From NCBI GenBank assembly GCA_965224015.1, contig OZ245032.1, positions 2,418,001 through 2,482,000 of the forward strand: a DNA stretch of 64,000 nt. Direction: 5' to 3'. Shown here piece after piece: positions 61,636 to 64,000 of the stretch; the first letter of the stretch is position 1, and each line of letters begins with the position of its first letter. The DNA is from CBDCVD01 sp965224015 (lineage in GTDB: Bacteria > Pseudomonadota > Alphaproteobacteria > Rhizobiales > CBDCVD01). The translations under genes were made by a program, and so were the position numbers. The notes under the pieces were generated by a model, which was not told where the DNA came from, searched no databases, and worked only from the letters and a program-made list of their open reading frames with translations.

Positions 61636-62388
61636 ATGACAACGCCATGGGATTTTTTCAACACGGGCAGGATGCCAACCGGCGCCGGGCTTACGGTAGG
61701 GGCCAGGTTTGGGTTGTTGCTGGCCATAGGGGCGGCTCTGACAGGCTGCGCCAGGCAGGCCGGTCATCTTGATCCGGTGGTCGTTCCGCGCCATTACGCC
61801 GAGCGCCACCCGATAATTCTGTCACGAGAGCCGGATGCAATGGACCTGGCCATTGGATTGCACGCCAATCGGGTTACTGATGCAGAGCGGGAAAAGATCA
61901 TCGAATTCCTCAGCCGCTACAACAGGCACGGTGATGGTCTGATCACCATCCTTGCGCCGCGCGGCTCGGCCAATGCGCAAGTGGCGACCAAAGCAAGAAG
62001 CACCGTCGTGGAACTGCTTGAAAGCCTCGGCGTACCACGAACACTAATGCGTGTTGCGGCCTATGACGCCAACGATCCCGCCGCTGCGGCACCGATCAAA
62101 CTGGTGTTTGATCGCCCCAAGGCTGTCACTGGAGACTGCGGTCTTTGGCCCGATCGTCTGGGCGTTGACCTGAAAAACAGGAACCATTGGAACTTCGGCT
62201 GTGCCTATCAAAAGAATATTGCCGCAATGATTGACAATCCTCAGGACCTTGTACGACCAAGAGCGCAAACACCTGCGGATGTTGCGCGGCGCATGGTGGT
62301 CATCGACGATTATCGCCAGGGTAATGCGACGAGTTCGGACTATGGTGACGATCAGGCTCCGATCGCCGACGTGCCTGCGCCGTTCTAG
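61636..62388 (+). CDS. cpaD: Flp pilus assembly lipoprotein CpaD
   Basis: 250 aa from ATG 61636 preceded by GGAGAGAG. Lipobox ALTGC near residue 36. CpaD-family C-terminal motifs: EREKIIEFLSRYNRHGDGLITILAPRGS, CGLWPDRLG, NHWNFGCAYQKNIAAMIDNPQDLVRPR. Outer-membrane partner of the CpaC secretin. Order cpaC-D-E is conserved. Confidence 0.93.
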   Translation: MTTPWDFFNTGRMPTGAGLTVGARFGLLLAIGAALTGCARQAGHLDPVVVPRHYAERHPIILSREPDAMDLAIGLHANRVTDAEREKIIEFLSRYNRHGDGLITILAPRGSANAQVATKARSTVVELLESLGVPRTLMRVAAYDANDPAAAAPIKLVFDRPKAVTGDCGLWPDRLGVDLKNRNHWNFGCAYQKNIAAMIDNPQDLVRPRAQTPADVARRMVVIDDYRQGNATSSDYGDDQAPIADVPAPF

Positions 62389-62482
62389 GGTTGGTTATGC
62401 GTTGTTTCCTCAAGGCTTGCCCCCTTGTTTGCATTTGAGGTTGGCTTGAGAGAGACGGTATGAACTTTCGTTGAGACAGATT

Positions 62483-63769
62483 ATGAGTGGTAGAATGGAC
62501 CCCGCAGCAAGTGAACAATTACAGTCAATCCCCCCGGCAGACGCGACCCCGGCTGTTGATGTCAGACCGGTTCCACGGGTTTCGGTACAGGCATTTTGCG
62601 ACAGCCAGGATGTCTCCCAGGTGATTCAGGAAGCCGGTAATGACCGGCGCATGGCAAAGGCCAATGTGGCTGTCCACCCCGGAGGCATTAGCGGTGCCTT
62701 GAGCATGTACGCCAACGCGCCCACCCCGAACGTCATTATTTTGGAAAGCTCCCTGCCGGCAGAGCAAATGCTGTCCGAGCTGGACCGACTGGCTGAGGTT
62801 TGCGATGCGGGCACGCAGGTCATCGTTATTGGGCAAACCAACGACGTTATTCTTTATCGTGAGTTGATCAAGCGTGGGATCAGCGAGTATCTGGTCAAGC
62901 CTTTAACCCCCCTTGCGGTGCTGGCTTCTGTCTCTGATCTTTTTGCCAAGGAGCAGTCTGAACCTTTGGGGCGGGTGTTTGCCTTTTATGGCGCCAAGGG
63001 TGGCGTGGGCTCCAGTACCATCGCTCATAATGTCGCCTGGGCGATCTCACAGATTAGCGGCAAGAGCGCGGTTCTGCTGGATCTGGACCTGCCGTTCGGT
63101 ACCGCTGGCATGGACTTCAACCAGGATCCGGGTCACGGAATTGGTGATGCCATCTTTTCGTCGGACCGGCTGGATGACATGTTTCTCGACCGTATATTGT
63201 CCAAATGTTCGGATCAGTTAAGTCTGCTGGCGGCGCCTGCGACATTGGACCGGGAATATGATTTGGCCGCCGACAGTTTTGACCAGATCATAGAACTGGC
63301 GCAGTCGAGCACACCGATCGTAATCCTTGATGTGCCGAACGGATGGTCGAGTTGGACAAAACGGGTATTGACCGGCGCGGACGAGATCATCGTTACCGCC
63401 AGTCCGGCGCTTGCGGATCTGCGCAATACAAAACACGTTATCGATACATTGAATGAAAGCCGACGCAATGACGCTTTACCGCAGATGGTTCTCAATCAGG
63501 TCGGGGTTCCAAAGCGCCCCGAGATTAAGGAAGCGGATTTTGTCAGCACGCTGAACGCCGAATTACTGGCAACGATGCCCTTTGAGGCGCAGGTATTCGG
63601 GGTGGCGGCGAACAATGGGCAGATGATTTCCGAGGCGGCGCCAAAGTCAAAGATTGCCGCGCAGTTTGTCGAGATTGCCACAAAACTTACCGGAGGCACC
63701 ACACAGGCACCAAGCAAGTCGGGGTTAGGGTCACTACTGGGCATGATGCGCAAGAAAGAAGCGTCGTAG
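62483..63769 (+). CDS. cpaE: Pilus assembly ATPase-like protein CpaE (TadZ)
   Basis: 428 aa from ATG 62483. N-terminal receiver-like domain (about 30-150, without a clear phospho-Asp: VIILESSLPAEQML, VIVIGQTNDVILYRELIKRGISEYLVKPL), then a MinD/ParA-like ATPase with YGAKGGVGSSTIAHNVAWA (Walker A ending SS in place of KT, as in TadZ proteins) and LLDLDLPFGTAGMDF. It positions the pilus machine. Ends 10 bp before cpaF. Confidence 0.93.
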   Translation: MSGRMDPAASEQLQSIPPADATPAVDVRPVPRVSVQAFCDSQDVSQVIQEAGNDRRMAKANVAVHPGGISGALSMYANAPTPNVIILESSLPAEQMLSELDRLAEVCDAGTQVIVIGQTNDVILYRELIKRGISEYLVKPLTPLAVLASVSDLFAKEQSEPLGRVFAFYGAKGGVGSSTIAHNVAWAISQISGKSAVLLDLDLPFGTAGMDFNQDPGHGIGDAIFSSDRLDDMFLDRILSKCSDQLSLLAAPATLDREYDLAADSFDQIIELAQSSTPIVILDVPNGWSSWTKRVLTGADEIIVTASPALADLRNTKHVIDTLNESRRNDALPQMVLNQVGVPKRPEIKEADFVSTLNAELLATMPFEAQVFGVAANNGQMISEAAPKSKIAAQFVEIATKLTGGTTQAPSKSGLGSLLGMMRKKEAS

Positions 63770-63779
63770 AGGATAGGTT

Positions 63780-64000
63780 ATGTTTGGAAAACGAGGCGGC
63801 AAAACCCCACCGGCACAAGGGCCTGCAGGACCGGCGCAACCGGCTCCCGCGCGTCCGGCGCCACCGGCTCCCGCGCCTCCAGCGCAACCGGTAACCCCAC
63901 CCGCGACCGGGCAGCCAGCGCCGTCCCCACCCGATACAGTGGCGGCGCCACCGGCGCCTGAGATTACCCCCGATATGATGTCAGATTCGACCTCGGTTGT
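63780..64000 (+). CDS. cpaF: Pilus assembly ATPase CpaF, N-terminal fragment (runs off window)
   Basis: First 73 codons only. MFGKRGGK followed by a Pro/Ala/Gln-rich tail (PAPARPAPPAPAPPAQP) and the start of a folded part. The position right after cpaE and the MFGKR start fit CpaF/TadA, the pilus motor ATPase; no catalytic motif is in view. Confidence 0.7.
   Translation, partial: MFGKRGGKTPPAQGPAGPAQPAPARPAPPAPAPPAQPVTPPATGQPAPSPPDTVAAPPAPEITPDMMSDSTSV

Noticed and set aside
1..64000. tRNA or rRNA genes
   Set aside because: I saw no cloverleaf-type or rRNA-like sequence in the intergenic regions; a covariance search could still find one I missed.

Overview
The window is chromosomal DNA from an alphaproteobacterium, probably Rhodospirillales-like; I cannot name the species. 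The evidence is the conserved order hemE-hemJ-rho-mnmE-mnmG-rsmG-parA-parB, a class I parS motif inside rsmG, CtrA-type boxes and GANTC (CcrM) sites, a DUF6456 protein beside a DnaA-C-like protein, and a cpaA-F type tad locus. The region is origin-proximal: the AT-rich gap between maf and hemE has the position and sequence features of an alphaproteobacterial oriC.

Layout. 1-9.3 kb (minus strand): 5' part of ftsK, dapC, ppk2, gpt, a CinA-type molybdopterin-binding protein and a taurine-type ABC transporter. 9.3-10.8 kb: maf and the putative oriC. 10.8-26.8 kb: hemE, hemJ, rho, mnmE, mnmG, rsmG, parA, parB. Between mnmE and mnmG lies a 4.6 kb block built almost wholly of parS sites. I count 36 sites from 14.67 to 24.19 kb, 35 of them perfect 16-mers, and 31 lie in that single intergenic region. 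26.8-32.2 kb: a minus-strand operon for a polar amino-acid ABC transporter plus dimethylarginine dimethylaminohydrolase, divergent from an aminotransferase. 32.3-34.3 kb: five tandem paralogues of a small coiled-coil/membrane protein, each behind its own near-identical promoter. 34.5-44.7 kb: a methylated-amine catabolic cluster (two dimethylglycine-dehydrogenase-like flavoproteins, a PEP-mutase/isocitrate-lyase family enzyme, an MttB-family methyltransferase, an iron alcohol dehydrogenase, an enolase-superfamily enzyme). 45-56 kb: mixed housekeeping and signalling genes (kinase-like protein, peptidoglycan-binding protein, PAS histidine kinase, sufE, DUF6456, DnaA-C-like protein, leuB, Inh-like lipoprotein, zapE). 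56.2-64 kb: tad/Flp pilus locus with two near-identical pilins and cpaA-B-C-D-E and the start of cpaF.

Intergenic space is crowded with repeats. Family A is a ~101 bp imperfect palindrome with about 24 near-complete copies, often in tandem. Family B is a ~150 bp long hairpin, and three copies interrupt the parS block. Family C hairpins contain GATCAGC...GCTGATC. There is also a 277 bp MITE-like element with perfect 25 bp ends. Many genes carry short in-frame tandem repeats (in parA, tauA's neighbour region, the amino-acid binding protein, a DMGDH-like gene, the histidine kinase and the DUF6456 gene), suggesting frequent replication slippage.

Functional reading: origin, parS block, parAB and a CtrA-box/GANTC cassette in front of parB form one chromosome replication and segregation neighbourhood. 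The ddaH operon and the flavoprotein/MttB cluster look like two modules for using N-methylated compounds (inference).
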